Shown in pieces: positions 7,260 through 16,300 of a stretch of 21,126 bases of DNA; the first letter of the stretch is position 1; each line of letters opens with the position of its first letter. The DNA is from Phycisphaerales bacterium UBA1910 (GTDB lineage: Bacteria; Planctomycetota; Phycisphaerae; Phycisphaerales; UBA1924). A model generated the notes under the pieces. That model saw only the letters and a program-made list of their open reading frames with translations, searched no databases and was not told where the DNA came from. A program made the translations under genes and the position numbers. The stretch is taken from the NCBI GenBank assembly GCA_002337545.1, contig DDGE01000026.1, positions 36,547 through 57,672 on the forward strand. Direction: 5' to 3'.

Positions 7260-8249
7260 TCATTTTTCAGGGATCGCGACGAGCTGGCTCGATTGAAGCA
7301 TCTTCACTTTTCCGGTCTCCGTACGAACCGTTTCATTGATCCCCGCACCATTGAGTAGATTGTGGGGAAACTTCTCACGAGTACGCTTGAGCATCAGGGA
7401 CTGCGTCGGAGGCAGAGTCGTGCTGTCGAAGTCCTTCTCCCCGAATACACCAACGGTCACCATGCTCCGTGCCGGTGCGTGGTAGTAGAACGCAGTCTCT
7501 CCCTGAGAACGCAGAGTGCGGACTGCCTCTTCCGCGGCCTTGCGGTATGCCGCCAACTCTTCAGATGCCGGCGACTGATAATCCGCTCGCCCGTAGACCC
7601 CGATCTGTAGCGTATAGACCGCCTGCTTGCCGTACCGATTCTTGACCGTCCGAAGATCGTGCATCGGGTTCGCACCACGAAGCTCATTGCTTGAGGGCGG
7701 CGTGATAATCGCGTTCTCGAACGGGGTCGCATTCATCATCTTCGTCTGACGAACCTTCTCCAGGTCCTTCATCGCCTCCTCACGCCCGAGATAGTTCCCG
7801 TACGCAATGACCAGCCCTTCGGAACGCTGCTCGATGAACGCCTGACGAAGCCCCGCTTCGCTCTGAATCACCCGCAACAACTCCTGCGCCCGATCCATGC
7901 TCGTGTTCCCGAGCTTCGATAAGACGATCGACCAGCCCCCAACCATGTTGGGATTCGTTGATGGAGCCCCGGTTGGGGACTCCCCCCCCAATAGGGCGGA
8001 GACATCGATTGCCTCATCCTGATCCAAGACAGATGTCGAAGATTGAGGCTCATCTGCGAATACATTACCAGACTGTTCTGTATAGTACTCTGGGAGCGGT
8101 TCGTCTCGGGTCTGGTCTCCCCCGCATCCAGCGAGCAAAGTGCCCGTAATGAGGGCAATTCCGATCTCAATCCGGGCTCGACGAGCACACGACTGATACC
8201 CGAACAAAGAAAAAACGCCCTTGTGATCGCTGGTTTTGATCTTTTTCAT
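7260..8249 (-). CDS. Lipoprotein with two SPOR-like repeats
   Basis: A 329-residue protein. Start at 8249: GGAGTG lies a few bases upstream, and the protein begins MKKIK. A 26-residue basic leader precedes a hydrophobic stretch ending in the lipobox LLAGC, with Cys42 as the lipidation site, so it should be a lipoprotein. A low-complexity acidic linker (45-100) follows. Two similar segments then occur: about 103-175 (GGWSIVLSKLGN, then EGLVIAYGNYLGREEAMKDL) and about 218-300 (AVYTLQIGVYGR, then RSMVTVGVFGEKDF). Each has a beta strand with xIxxG or xLQIGVY, a helix rich in A/E, and a second strand ending in YG or GVFG, the pattern of SPOR-like peptidoglycan-binding repeats. SPOR domains bind denuded glycan strands at division sites; whether this one does is unknown. 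The two segments are too diverged to be confident of a recent duplication. Confidence 0.75.
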   Translation of the reverse strand: MKKIKTSDHKGVFSLFGYQSCARRARIEIGIALITGTLLAGCGGDQTRDEPLPEYYTEQSGNVFADEPQSSTSVLDQDEAIDVSALLGGESPTGAPSTNPNMVGGWSIVLSKLGNTSMDRAQELLRVIQSEAGLRQAFIEQRSEGLVIAYGNYLGREEAMKDLEKVRQTKMMNATPFENAIITPPSSNELRGANPMHDLRTVKNRYGKQAVYTLQIGVYGRADYQSPASEELAAYRKAAEEAVRTLRSQGETAFYYHAPARSMVTVGVFGEKDFDSTTLPPTQSLMLKRTREKFPHNLLNGAGINETVRTETGKVKMLQSSQLVAIPEK

Positions 8250-8477
8250 CGGTTCACTCCGAGTTTCCACTGGGTCCGCCTCAAAGTTATCGCTTGCAAA
8301 CCACTTTGGGTTCTTGATTTACGACAATCGGCAGAAAATTGATTGATTTTACAGCCCTTGTTTCAGTTGCTCCGATACACAGAGTACGGGATGGATGGAA
8401 CAGTGGTTTCATCAACAACATATAGTGGTGTCCAGGTGGTGGGCACGATTGAGGACACAAGAAAAGAGGCAGCATAC

Positions 8478-8783
8478 ATGAGTGACATCTCATCAATCAA
8501 CAATGCATCGGGACTCCGGGTGCGACGGGTCAGTGTTGATCCCGCGTACGCGAATCAGTCCGGCGCTGAAGAAGTCCGAGGCCGTGGTGGGGCTCGGAGT
8601 TCAGATCGCGTCGAGCTCTCGCGTCATGCACAGTACCTGAGCCAACTCCGCACAGAACCTCAGGAACGAACCGACCTGATCAATCGCGTCCGCGACGAGA
8701 TTGCTTCGGGCACCTACCTGAGCGACGACAAGCTCGAGCAAGCCGCCGATCAGCTGCTTGATGATATCAACCTCGAGTTCTAA
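8478..8783 (+). CDS. flgM: FlgM-like anti-sigma-28 factor
   Basis: A 101-residue protein; FlgM binds the flagellar sigma factor FliA/sigma-28 and releases it once it is exported through the completed hook-basal body. The first 40 residues are polar and probably disordered, as in FlgM. The C-terminal half carries the family pattern: DRVELSRHAQYLSQL, then RTDLINRVRDEIASGTYLSD and a final helix LEQAADQLLDDI. The ATG at 8478 is chosen because AAGAGG lies 8 bases upstream and the family N-terminus begins here; the frame extends further back (to about 8343) without similarity. The 228-base gap before it (8250-8477) is relatively AT-rich; I found no convincing sigma-28 or sigma-54 site there. A strong terminator follows. 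It links this part of the window to flagellar control, like the Maf operon. Confidence 0.88.
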   Translation: MSDISSINNASGLRVRRVSVDPAYANQSGAEEVRGRGGARSSDRVELSRHAQYLSQLRTEPQERTDLINRVRDEIASGTYLSDDKLEQAADQLLDDINLEF

Positions 8784-8810
8784 GACCCGAGATCATCTCG
8801 AAACACAAAG

Positions 8811-8837
8811 ACACCCCGCGACGGCGGGGTGTTTTTT
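8811..8837. terminator. Rho-independent terminator, probably bidirectional
   Basis: A perfect 9-base-pair stem (ACACCCCGC, 8811-8819, with GCGGGGTGT, 8824-8832) closes a 4-base loop and is followed by six T. It sits 28 bases after the flgM stop. The opposite strand reads a T-rich tract after the same stem, so it may also end the convergent ROK kinase transcript. Confidence 0.93.
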
Positions 8838-8858
8838 GTTCACGCTCGATCGATCGCA

Positions 8859-9920
8859 TCACTTCCAGTGCTCTTCGAGTGCCATGATCCCCGCACCCAC
8901 CAGCCCCGCATCGTCCCCGAGCGTGCTCGCTTCCACCTTGATCTGGCGCAGGGACTCTGGGAATGCCTCGCGTCGGATCGCATCGCGGACGATGTCAACA
9001 TAAGGCTTACCGATCGCTTCCACCAACCCGCCGCCCAGGATCACCATGTCCAGGCTCAAGAGTGTCACGACATTGGAGATCGCCATCCCCAGCAGATCTG
9101 CCGAGTCGTTGATCACTGTGCACACAAGATCGTCGCCCTGCTCATACGCGATCGAGAGAATCTTGGATTTAATCTTGCTCGTCTTCCCGTTCGTGAGGCT
9201 CGGCAACATCGAGTGATGATTCGCTTTGATGAGCTTGATGAGCTCGTGCACGATCGCCGTCCGCGAACAGTTGTGCTCGACGCTCCGCGACCCCAAGTGC
9301 GCGCCGGGATGGATGATCATGTGTCCGATCTCACCCGCCGAGTGGTGCGCTCCCCGATGGAGCTGCGAGTTGATAACCAGCCCGCCGCCAACACCCGTTC
9401 CGACCCAGACCCCGAGCAGGTTCGACCTGTTCTCGCCAACCCCCGCACGCCACTCGCCATAGACCGCGACATTCACATCGTTGTCCGCGTAGACAGGGAC
9501 CGAAAGCCGATCCGAGAGCGCGATCACCACGGGCGCTTTGTTCCAACGCAGATTGACCGCCTCGACCACAATCCCCTTGTCCGGATCGATCGGCCCGGGC
9601 ACCCCAATCCCGGCGGTGTGGATCATGGACATTTTGACGCCCGCTTCCTCGCAGGCATCGCGCGCCGCCGCCGCCACACGATCCATCACCTTCTCGAAAC
9701 CCTTATCCGCTTCGGTGCGGATCTTGGCGCGACCGAGCACCTCGCCGGCCTGATTCACCACGCCCGCCTGAATATTCGTGCCGCCAAGGTCGATCCCGAT
9801 CGCAAAGCGTTCACTGTGCATGATCGTGGATCCGCCCAACGCATCATGCTCCTCAACCCCGTTCTCCGGATCAGAGTCGAAATCATGCTGTTCGTTCGGT
9901 TCGAAAGTCTCGTCGCTCAT
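8859..9920 (-). CDS. ROK-family sugar kinase (glucokinase-like) lacking the zinc cysteine motif
   Basis: A 353-residue ROK protein; members phosphorylate glucose, N-acetylglucosamine or N-acetylmannosamine, or act as repressors. Visible motifs are the ATP phosphate site DLGGTN (44-49), GIGVPGPID (104-112), the catalytic-loop ADNDVNVA, WVGTGVGGGLV, GEIGH (conserved metal/substrate His) and VILGGGLVEA. No helix-turn-helix is present, so it is a kinase rather than a NagC-type regulator. The canonical CxCGxxGCxE zinc motif after GEIGH is replaced by GSRSVEHNCS, with only one cysteine left. An acidic 33-residue N-terminal extension precedes the usual start; it is kept because GGAG lies 6 bases before the ATG at 9920 and none lies before the internal ATG at 9821. 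It follows ispE by 45 bases on the same strand. Given neuC/neuB nearby, ManNAc or GlcNAc kinase activity is possible but unproven. Confidence 0.88.
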   Translation of the reverse strand: MSDETFEPNEQHDFDSDPENGVEEHDALGGSTIMHSERFAIGIDLGGTNIQAGVVNQAGEVLGRAKIRTEADKGFEKVMDRVAAAARDACEEAGVKMSMIHTAGIGVPGPIDPDKGIVVEAVNLRWNKAPVVIALSDRLSVPVYADNDVNVAVYGEWRAGVGENRSNLLGVWVGTGVGGGLVINSQLHRGAHHSAGEIGHMIIHPGAHLGSRSVEHNCSRTAIVHELIKLIKANHHSMLPSLTNGKTSKIKSKILSIAYEQGDDLVCTVINDSADLLGMAISNVVTLLSLDMVILGGGLVEAIGKPYVDIVRDAIRREAFPESLRQIKVEASTLGDDAGLVGAGIMALEEHWK

Positions 9921-9965
9921 TGGCGCTCCATATTCACTGGGGTTGTTTGGAGAGTGTACCGTGAA

Positions 9966-10868
9966 TCAGCACAATCGCGTATACACCACCCGACATTCGG
10001 GCACCACTTCCTGCAACAACCCCTCCTCGACGCGTCCGAGAACATACAGGGTCGAACCGCTCCCTGAGAGATGGACCCCAGCCCCAACAGCATCCGCAAG
10101 ACGCTTCTGCAGCGGGCCAAGCGCTGCCTGCACCGCGCACGCTGCGGGATACAGATCGTTGACGACCAGATCATCACTAAGGTTCTCTGCATCGACCACC
10201 AAGCGGACCCGCTCACAATCAGGCGCTCCCCGGTCCACGATCGAGTCGAACGCACGATACACGCTCCCCGTCGGGCATCCGAAATCGGGGAAGATCAGGG
10301 TCAGCACCTGACCACGATGACTCGTTTCCACACGCTCGATCTGTTCACCAAATCCAGCGACGATCGCCGGGCGTGGGGGGGTGAACCCCGGGTCGATGAA
10401 GTACGCGATATCCGAACCGATCGACATCGCCATCTCAACGAGCGCGGGCTGTTCGAGTTTCAGACCAAACATCTGATTCAGCCCGAGCAGCACGCTCGCC
10501 GCGTCTGACGACCCGCCACCGAGCCCGCCGCCCGCCGGGATGGACTTGCGAACCCGGATCACGCAGGGCAGTTCCTGTCCGACACGATCCGAGATCACCC
10601 GATGGATGCGGGCAATCAGATCGCCCTCAATATCCCACTCGACCTCACGCGTTTCTCCACCCGGCGTTACCCACCGAATGTCATAACTCGTCGTCTCGCT
10701 GCGTCTGAGCTCGATCTCATCGAACAGGCCGATCGCGTGCATGTACGAGCAGATCGGATGGAATCCGTGCGTCCGAGACCCCGGCTCATCGATTGGCGGA
10801 CCAACCGTGAGCGCCAGATTGAGTTTCGCGTGTGCCCGCAACCAGATTCTGTTCAATTCTTCGCCCAT
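9966..10868 (-). CDS. ispE: 4-diphosphocytidyl-2-C-methyl-D-erythritol kinase (IspE)
   Basis: A 300-residue GHMP kinase of the non-mevalonate (MEP) isoprenoid pathway; it phosphorylates CDP-methylerythritol. Motif 1 is AKLNLALTVG with the catalytic lysine; the ATP-binding loop is PAGGGLGGGSSDAASV; GSDIAYFI carries the conserved catalytic aspartate; and the third motif is VHLSGSGSTLYVL. The usual DGYH after motif 1 reads HGFH (in SRTHGFHP), a substitution at a normally well conserved position. The start at 10868 (MGEELNRIW) gives the family length; a longer open frame upstream reaches 11156 but lies antisense to the NIF3 gene and has no similarity. It diverges from the NIF3 gene over 90 bases and lies upstream of the ROK kinase. 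Confidence 0.93.
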   Translation of the reverse strand: MGEELNRIWLRAHAKLNLALTVGPPIDEPGSRTHGFHPICSYMHAIGLFDEIELRRSETTSYDIRWVTPGGETREVEWDIEGDLIARIHRVISDRVGQELPCVIRVRKSIPAGGGLGGGSSDAASVLLGLNQMFGLKLEQPALVEMAMSIGSDIAYFIDPGFTPPRPAIVAGFGEQIERVETSHRGQVLTLIFPDFGCPTGSVYRAFDSIVDRGAPDCERVRLVVDAENLSDDLVVNDLYPAACAVQAALGPLQKRLADAVGAGVHLSGSGSTLYVLGRVEEGLLQEVVPECRVVYTRLC

Positions 10869-10909
10869 TGCATCCACTGTACGCACTGTGATCGCGAACG
10901 CGTCGTACA

Positions 10910-10915
10910 TACAAT
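10910..10915 (+). promoter_or_regulatory. Candidate -10 box upstream of the NIF3-family gene
   Basis: TACAAT matches TATAAT in five of six positions and lies 44 bases before the NIF3-family start, within the 90-base divergent spacer. The spaced -35 hexamer (about 10887-10892, TGTGAT) is poor, so the call is weak. Confidence 0.25.
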
Positions 10916-10958
10916 CCCACGAGCCGCACTTCGCGCTCGCAACCCGAGGAGGGCACTC

Positions 10959-12122
10959 ATGATCGTGCAGGAACTCGTCGACGCGATGGAAACCATCGCC
11001 CCCGTGAAGCTCAAGGAAGACTGGGACAAGGTCGGACTCCAACTCGGCGCCCCCCAGCGAGAGATCACAGGCCCGATCCTCCTCACGATCGACCTGACGG
11101 AACGCGTGATGCAGGAAGCCATCGACGCGAAAGTCAGCGCCATCGTCGCGTACCACCCACCGATCTTTTCGCCCCTCGAATCACTCACCGATCGAACCCA
11201 TACCGAGCGGATCATCCGCGGGTGCGCCGAAGCAGGCATCGCGATCTACACGCCTCACACCGCGCTCGACGCTGCGGAAGGCGGGATCACGGATTGGCTG
11301 TGCGAGGGCGTGAGTTCTCCGCTGGACGAGCAGCAGGAGGGCATCATCCAGGGCGACTGCCGCGCACTCATCCCCGCGATCGGAGGCGAGCCCGATCGCG
11401 AGGTCAAGGTCATCACCTTCGTTCCCAATGAGGAGGCAGACAAGCTCCGTGCCGCCCTTGGCACCGCCGGCGCCGGGGGCATCGGCAACTACAAGCTCTG
11501 CTCTTTCAACACGCAAGGCGAGGGGACATTCCTTCCAGACGAAGGAGCCAACCCAACCATCGGCGAGGTCGGCACCCTCGAACGCGTCAAGGAAACACGG
11601 ATCGAGATGGTCTGCTCCAAGCGTGCCCTCGCGATCGTCATCGAAACCCTCAAACACTTCCACCCATACGAGACACCCGCCTACGACATCGTCGAGCTCG
11701 TCCCAGAACCCGTCCGCCGCATCGGCGCGGGTCGACGACTCACGCTCGATCGCCCAGCATCCATCGAGACCATCGCCGATCGGCTCAAGCACCATCTCGA
11801 CCGTTCACGAATCCGCTACGCCCTCGCGCCGGACCATGAATCCGGATCGCAGACCTTCGAGACCATCGCCGTCGTGCCCGGATCCGGCGGCATGATGTGG
11901 AAAGATGCGCACGAGCAGGGCTGCGAACTCTTCATCACAGGTGAGATGACGCATCATCACATACTCGCTGCTCGGCAATCGGGCATCAGCATCCTGCTCG
12001 CGGGCCACACCAACACCGAGCGGGGCTATCTCCCGAGGCTAAGAACACGCCTGTCGAAGATCCTCCCCGATGCGAGTTTTATCCTCAGCAGCGTGGATCA
12101 TGACTACATCACCCTCGGATGA
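10959..12122 (+). CDS. NIF3-like dinuclear metal-centre protein (YbgI/DUF34 family)
   Basis: A 387-residue member of the NIF3/DUF34 family, a metal-binding protein often annotated as GTP cyclohydrolase I type 2 homologue; its true substrate is not settled. Motifs carrying the metal ligands are AYHPPIF (around residue 64), YTPHTALDAAEGGITDWL (about 94-111), and near the C-terminus GEMTHHHIL and AGHTNTERGYLP. The centre (about residues 145-255) is the PII/CutA-like insertion found in the long (about 370-residue) bacterial forms, so this is the three-domain type rather than the short YbgI type. The start is ATG 10959 with a good GAGGAGGG ribosome site 5 bases upstream, which decides it over the longer frame. 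It converges with the LEA-like lipoprotein gene. Confidence 0.92.
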   Translation: MIVQELVDAMETIAPVKLKEDWDKVGLQLGAPQREITGPILLTIDLTERVMQEAIDAKVSAIVAYHPPIFSPLESLTDRTHTERIIRGCAEAGIAIYTPHTALDAAEGGITDWLCEGVSSPLDEQQEGIIQGDCRALIPAIGGEPDREVKVITFVPNEEADKLRAALGTAGAGGIGNYKLCSFNTQGEGTFLPDEGANPTIGEVGTLERVKETRIEMVCSKRALAIVIETLKHFHPYETPAYDIVELVPEPVRRIGAGRRLTLDRPASIETIADRLKHHLDRSRIRYALAPDHESGSQTFETIAVVPGSGGMMWKDAHEQGCELFITGEMTHHHILAARQSGISILLAGHTNTERGYLPRLRTRLSKILPDASFILSSVDHDYITLG

Positions 12123-12143
12123 TGCGCATCTGAAAAATAAGAA

Positions 12144-12608
12144 TCACTCGCCCGCGTCGATCGTGCCTTCGAGTTCGAGCATCGCCTCAGGGACAAGGAT
12201 CTCCGCGTCAAAGAGCACCTCGGACAGTCTTCCCGGCGGGATGTACTGAACACTCCCGAGCAGCGCGTAATCAATCGTCCCGCTCAGATACTCCAGAGGC
12301 ACCACCGCGGGGAGTACGAACTCTGAGTTCGAATAGGTATGCAGGGTGGTCTCAGGCGATCGCACGCCCTCGAAGACCTGCTCGCCGTTGATCTCAACGC
12401 GATATGAAACCGTGCGCAGGGGGATGGGTTCGCCGTTGGGGTTCGATGCGCGGACCCGAAACTCGATCACAGACCGATCCTCACTGCGATCGATCTCCTG
12501 CACGCCCAATGCCTCAAACTCCGGCGCGAGCGCCTTGTTGCACCCCACGAGCAGGAACGACGCAGAGACCAGAGACAGTGCCAGCATGGATCGAGGATTC
12601 GTGTTCAT
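12144..12608 (-). CDS. Lipoprotein with LEA14/WHy-like beta domain
   Basis: A 154-residue protein. The N-terminus has a signal with the lipobox LVGC, Cys23 as the lipidation site, and Asn24 at the next position, so it should be a lipoprotein. The rest reads as one beta-rich domain: VIEFRVRASNPNGEPIPLRTVSYRV, a gap, then VVPLEYLSGTIDYALLG and a closing strand. The NPNG-IPL pattern in the middle of a strand pair is typical of LEA type 2/WHy (water stress and hypersensitive response) domains, which are found in bacterial lipoproteins of unclear function. The start is ATG 12608; a longer frame to 12644 adds 12 residues that would break the signal. No obvious ribosome site. It lies 71 bases downstream of the membrane-protein gene on the same strand and may be co-transcribed. 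Confidence 0.75.
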   Translation of the reverse strand: MNTNPRSMLALSLVSASFLLVGCNKALAPEFEALGVQEIDRSEDRSVIEFRVRASNPNGEPIPLRTVSYRVEINGEQVFEGVRSPETTLHTYSNSEFVLPAVVPLEYLSGTIDYALLGSVQYIPPGRLSEVLFDAEILVPEAMLELEGTIDAGE

Positions 12609-12679
12609 CAACACGAGCGTAGCACACACACCCGTGGGTTGCATCGTCGCGATCGAGTTTTGATGATGCCCATGAGCGA

Positions 12680-13210
12680 TTAATCGATCACGATCCGCCC
12701 GGCCTGCAGCTCTCGCGGTGCCGCTTCGATCACCACCCAGGTCGGATCCGTGGTCGCAAGCTCCTGCACGATCTGCAGGCTGATGTCGCGGGTTTCATGC
12801 ACGAAATGCACCCAGTGCATCATCAACCACCCCAGCACGAAGCACCCAACCCACGCACCCAACTCCGCGCTCCGCTTGGTGCGGATCAGGATCAAGATTC
12901 CCAGACTCAAAGCGACCGTGGTCAGCTTCCAGATTGCCAGCACCGACGGAGATTGGTAAGACATCATCGCCCGCGCAAACGGGTTCATCTCATTCATCCC
13001 CGTATTCGTGACATAGAGCAGGGTCAGGTAAAGGTCCACCGCACTCATCATCATAATCGCGATCGCCAGAACGATCACCCGCCGGGGCCGGGTCCGCATC
13101 ATCGGAAGAATGGATGCGAAGACGGCTCCAAACCGACCCGTGAGGGTCGCTTGTGGAGGCATCTGAGCCGAGGTCGCGCTGGGCGTCGTTGGTGTGCTCA
13201 TCAGAAACAT
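12680..13210 (-). CDS. Small three-helix membrane protein, DUF5658-like
   Basis: A 176-residue protein with three probable transmembrane helices at about 45-69, 89-110 and 116-137 and a polar, basic N-terminus. The first helix ends in a DLYLTLLYV stretch, followed by NTGMNEMNPFARAMM; a conserved-looking lysine sits at the start of the second helix (WKLTTVAL). This arrangement (an aspartate in helix one, an NP motif after it, a lysine in helix two) resembles the DUF5658 family, whose function is unknown. The start is ambiguous: ATG 13210 has a weak GAG upstream and ATG 13201 (three residues later) has none. The gene may form a transcript with the LEA-like lipoprotein downstream and diverges from the PQQ-propeller gene across 168 bases. 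Confidence 0.72.
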   Translation of the reverse strand: MFLMSTPTTPSATSAQMPPQATLTGRFGAVFASILPMMRTRPRRVIVLAIAIMMMSAVDLYLTLLYVTNTGMNEMNPFARAMMSYQSPSVLAIWKLTTVALSLGILILIRTKRSAELGAWVGCFVLGWLMMHWVHFVHETRDISLQIVQELATTDPTWVVIEAAPRELQAGRIVID

Positions 13211-13378
13211 AATCGTCTCAAAGCGGGTTCTATTTCATCCACACCTCATCCAGATCTGTCTCCGCTGCCCGGCTGTGCCGACTGGGTCGGAGCACCGTCT
13301 TGCCCGATCGTGTGATCGGACGCAACACGAACCCCCCGCGGCGGGTATCGTACAGAGGCAGAGGCGATTCTCGGACAC

Positions 13379-16300
13379 ATGATGATGCATCGATCACTAT
13401 CTCACCCCGCACTCATCCCGCTGATCGCGGGACTGGCGCTCTCATCGCCCGTTTGCACCTCAACGGCGAACGCTCAGGCTCGCCAGCTCATCCCCTCGGC
13501 GACCGAGAACCCGATCTACATCGCGGATTCCCCGATCGCGTCCGATGCGCTGGCCCGGGCCGCGGAACTCATCGCACAGGACAACCACGACGAGGCCGTC
13601 CGTTTGTGCGACGAGATCATCCGCAACCACGGCGATCGGCTCATCCCCCTCGACGATGCCGACCCGGATCGCATCCATGTCCCGGTGCGCCAACGCGTCA
13701 ACACCTTCATCCGCTCGCACCCCGATCTGCTCGATACCTATCGCCGACAGATCACCCCCATCGCGCGCGTCTGGCTCGATGGAGACACGACCTGGCTGGA
13801 CGCCGCAACCAACGCTTGGCTCACCGAGCCGGGACTCATCGCATCGCTCCGCCGTGCCCAACAGCTCATCGAGGCGGGACGCTTCCACGCGGGGCTGGGC
13901 GTGCTCGATCATCTCGCTGATCACCCGGACGCAACACAGCACGCCGATCGCATCAACACACTCCGCACGCTCGCGACACGATTCATCAACGCCACCCCAC
14001 CCGTCCTGCCAGAACCGCACCGCGCTCGCGCACTCGTCTGGGATCAGGAACCACAGCCCGGCGTCTCGCTCGAGGGCATCGTGCCCGATGTGCTCGCACA
14101 GGCCCCGCTCACCCCAAGCACGCAGCTCGATCTTGCAGACAGCAACATGCCCTCACGCCTGAGCGGCGCGAGCTGGAAACCAACCCCCTGGTGTGTGCCG
14201 CTCGTGGAGGATCAGTTCCTGTTTACCAACGACGGGTACACGATCTCCTGCTTCGACCGGTTTACCATGCGTCCGATCTGGCGTGTGCAGACATACAACC
14301 CGAACGACGAGATCCCCTCAACTCCCGACGCGCGTGCGCGACTTGGTCGACTGCTCGAGGACATGACCTCGATCACCTCAGACGGACGCGATGCGCTGTT
14401 CGTCACCCCGGGCGTGCCACGCAACTCGCAGACTGACCCAATCAAGGATGTCGTCCGCCTGGATCAACAAACCGGGAAACAACGCTGGCGGGTCGACATC
14501 AGAACCCTCGATGAAACCCTCGCAGACGCATCCATCCGGGGTCCGATCGTCCTTGATCAGGGCACGATCGTCGTCACCGCACGAACGAACAACCGTCGTC
14601 AGCGGCTGATCTCATTGAGCGTCATCGGTCTTGATGCCGCGACAGGACGACTCGAATGGATCCAGCCACTCGCGTCCGCGGGATCACTCCCCTTCCAACA
14701 ATCCGGGCAGCTCGCACACAACCCAGTCGTCCGAGACGGGATCGCGTACTACACCGACCTGATCGGCTTCGGCGCCGCGATACGCATCGCCACCGGCGAG
14801 GTGCTCTGGGCGCGCCCGCTCCCCGCCCCGGACCTCTACGCGCGTTCTAACCGCCCCGCGTTCGCGGGGAACACCCCTGTTATCAATGATCACGGGCTCT
14901 TCGTGCTCACCAGTGACGGGTCACAGATCATCCAGATCGATCCCGCCAGCGGGCAGACCCTCGCAAACCGACCCGCCAACGCCATCGGCGAGTCCTACTA
15001 CCTGCTCACGATCGACGAGAAACGCTTTATCTGTGTGAGCAACGATCGAATCAGCATCTACGACGCGTCCCGATTCACAACCACCAGCTCCAAGCGCTCA
15101 CCCGAGCTCGGCGACGAGAACAATGCGCAGGTCGGGATCCGGGGGCGCGTTGTCGTCATGGGCGAACGAATCCTCGCGCCCGTCGAGAACGGTGTCCGTG
15201 TTCTCCACCCGGATCGGATGAGCGAACCAGAGATCGTCCCCATAGACGCCTCGGGGAACATCGCGGCACTCGACGGGCAGCTCATCGTCATCGACCAGAT
15301 CGACGCGATGAGCTTCCTCGCATGGGAGACCGCGTCCGTGCTGCTGGAAAATCGAATGAACGCCGACCCCAGCGCCGCGATCACGATCGCGGAACTCGCG
15401 CACAGGACCGGGCGCATCGATGACATCGTTCCAAGCGTGCAGCGCGCGATGCGCGTCCTCAACGCCCAACCCATGGACACGCGATCCCCCCTGCGCGATG
15501 CGCTGTTCGATGTCGTCCTCGACATCATCCGCCCACAGGAAACCAGCGACAAGGAAATATCCAATCTCTCCCTCGAAAAGCTCGGCGAGGAACGCGTCGA
15601 ATCCCTCATGATCGCGCTGGGCGAGCTCGCACGAACCCACGATCAGGGCGTTGCCTACCGCATGGAACTGGGCGCGATCCAGGAGCGATATCAGAACTTC
15701 GAAGAAGCAATCATCGCGTATCAGGGCGTGCTCGATCAGCCAAGCCTGCGCAGCGCGATGTGGGAAGGCTCCGAGATCGCCGTGCGTGCAGGGCTCGAGG
15801 CCACACGACGCATCGGTCAGATTATCGAGCGTGAAGGGTTCGGCCCCTATCAGAGTGCCGACGATCTCGCCACGGCCGAGATCCAGTACCTCGGAGAGAA
15901 CGCAACGCCCGAGCAATACGAATCGCTCGCACAACGCTTCCCGTGGTCACGCAGCACCCCAATGGTCCTCCTGCGCGCTGCGGATCGATACGCGGCGAAC
16001 AACAAAGTCCCCTCATCCATCGAGGCAGCTCGCTCAGGGATCGAGCGCGTGGAGCGCCTGAGCGAGATGGGCATGGAGATCGACCTCTCGCTTCTGGGAT
16101 CGCTCGCGGATCACATGATCTCCGGCCTGATCGAAACAAACCGCGCACGCGATGCGCACGCCGCGGCTCGGGCACTCCTTGAGACCTATCCCAACCTGGA
16201 ACTCCAACGACGAGGCCGCCCGATTACCCTTGAACAACTCGCCGTGGCCGCGGGCAACGCCGACACACTCCCAAAGCTCGGTTCCCGCTTCGTTGACGAC

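Noticed and set aside
8341..8477. An N-terminal extension of FlgM from an upstream TTG
   Set aside because: No family similarity, no ribosome site for it, and a good one (AAGAGG) directly precedes the ATG at 8478.
9966..11156. A 396-residue version of IspE
   Set aside because: The first 96 residues are antisense to the NIF3-family gene and unlike IspE; the ATG at 10868 gives the standard length.
12121..12130. Palindrome GATGCGCATC followed by an A-rich tract between two convergent genes as a terminator
   Set aside because: The palindrome has no loop, overlaps the NIF3-family stop region and is not followed by a T tract on the plus strand.
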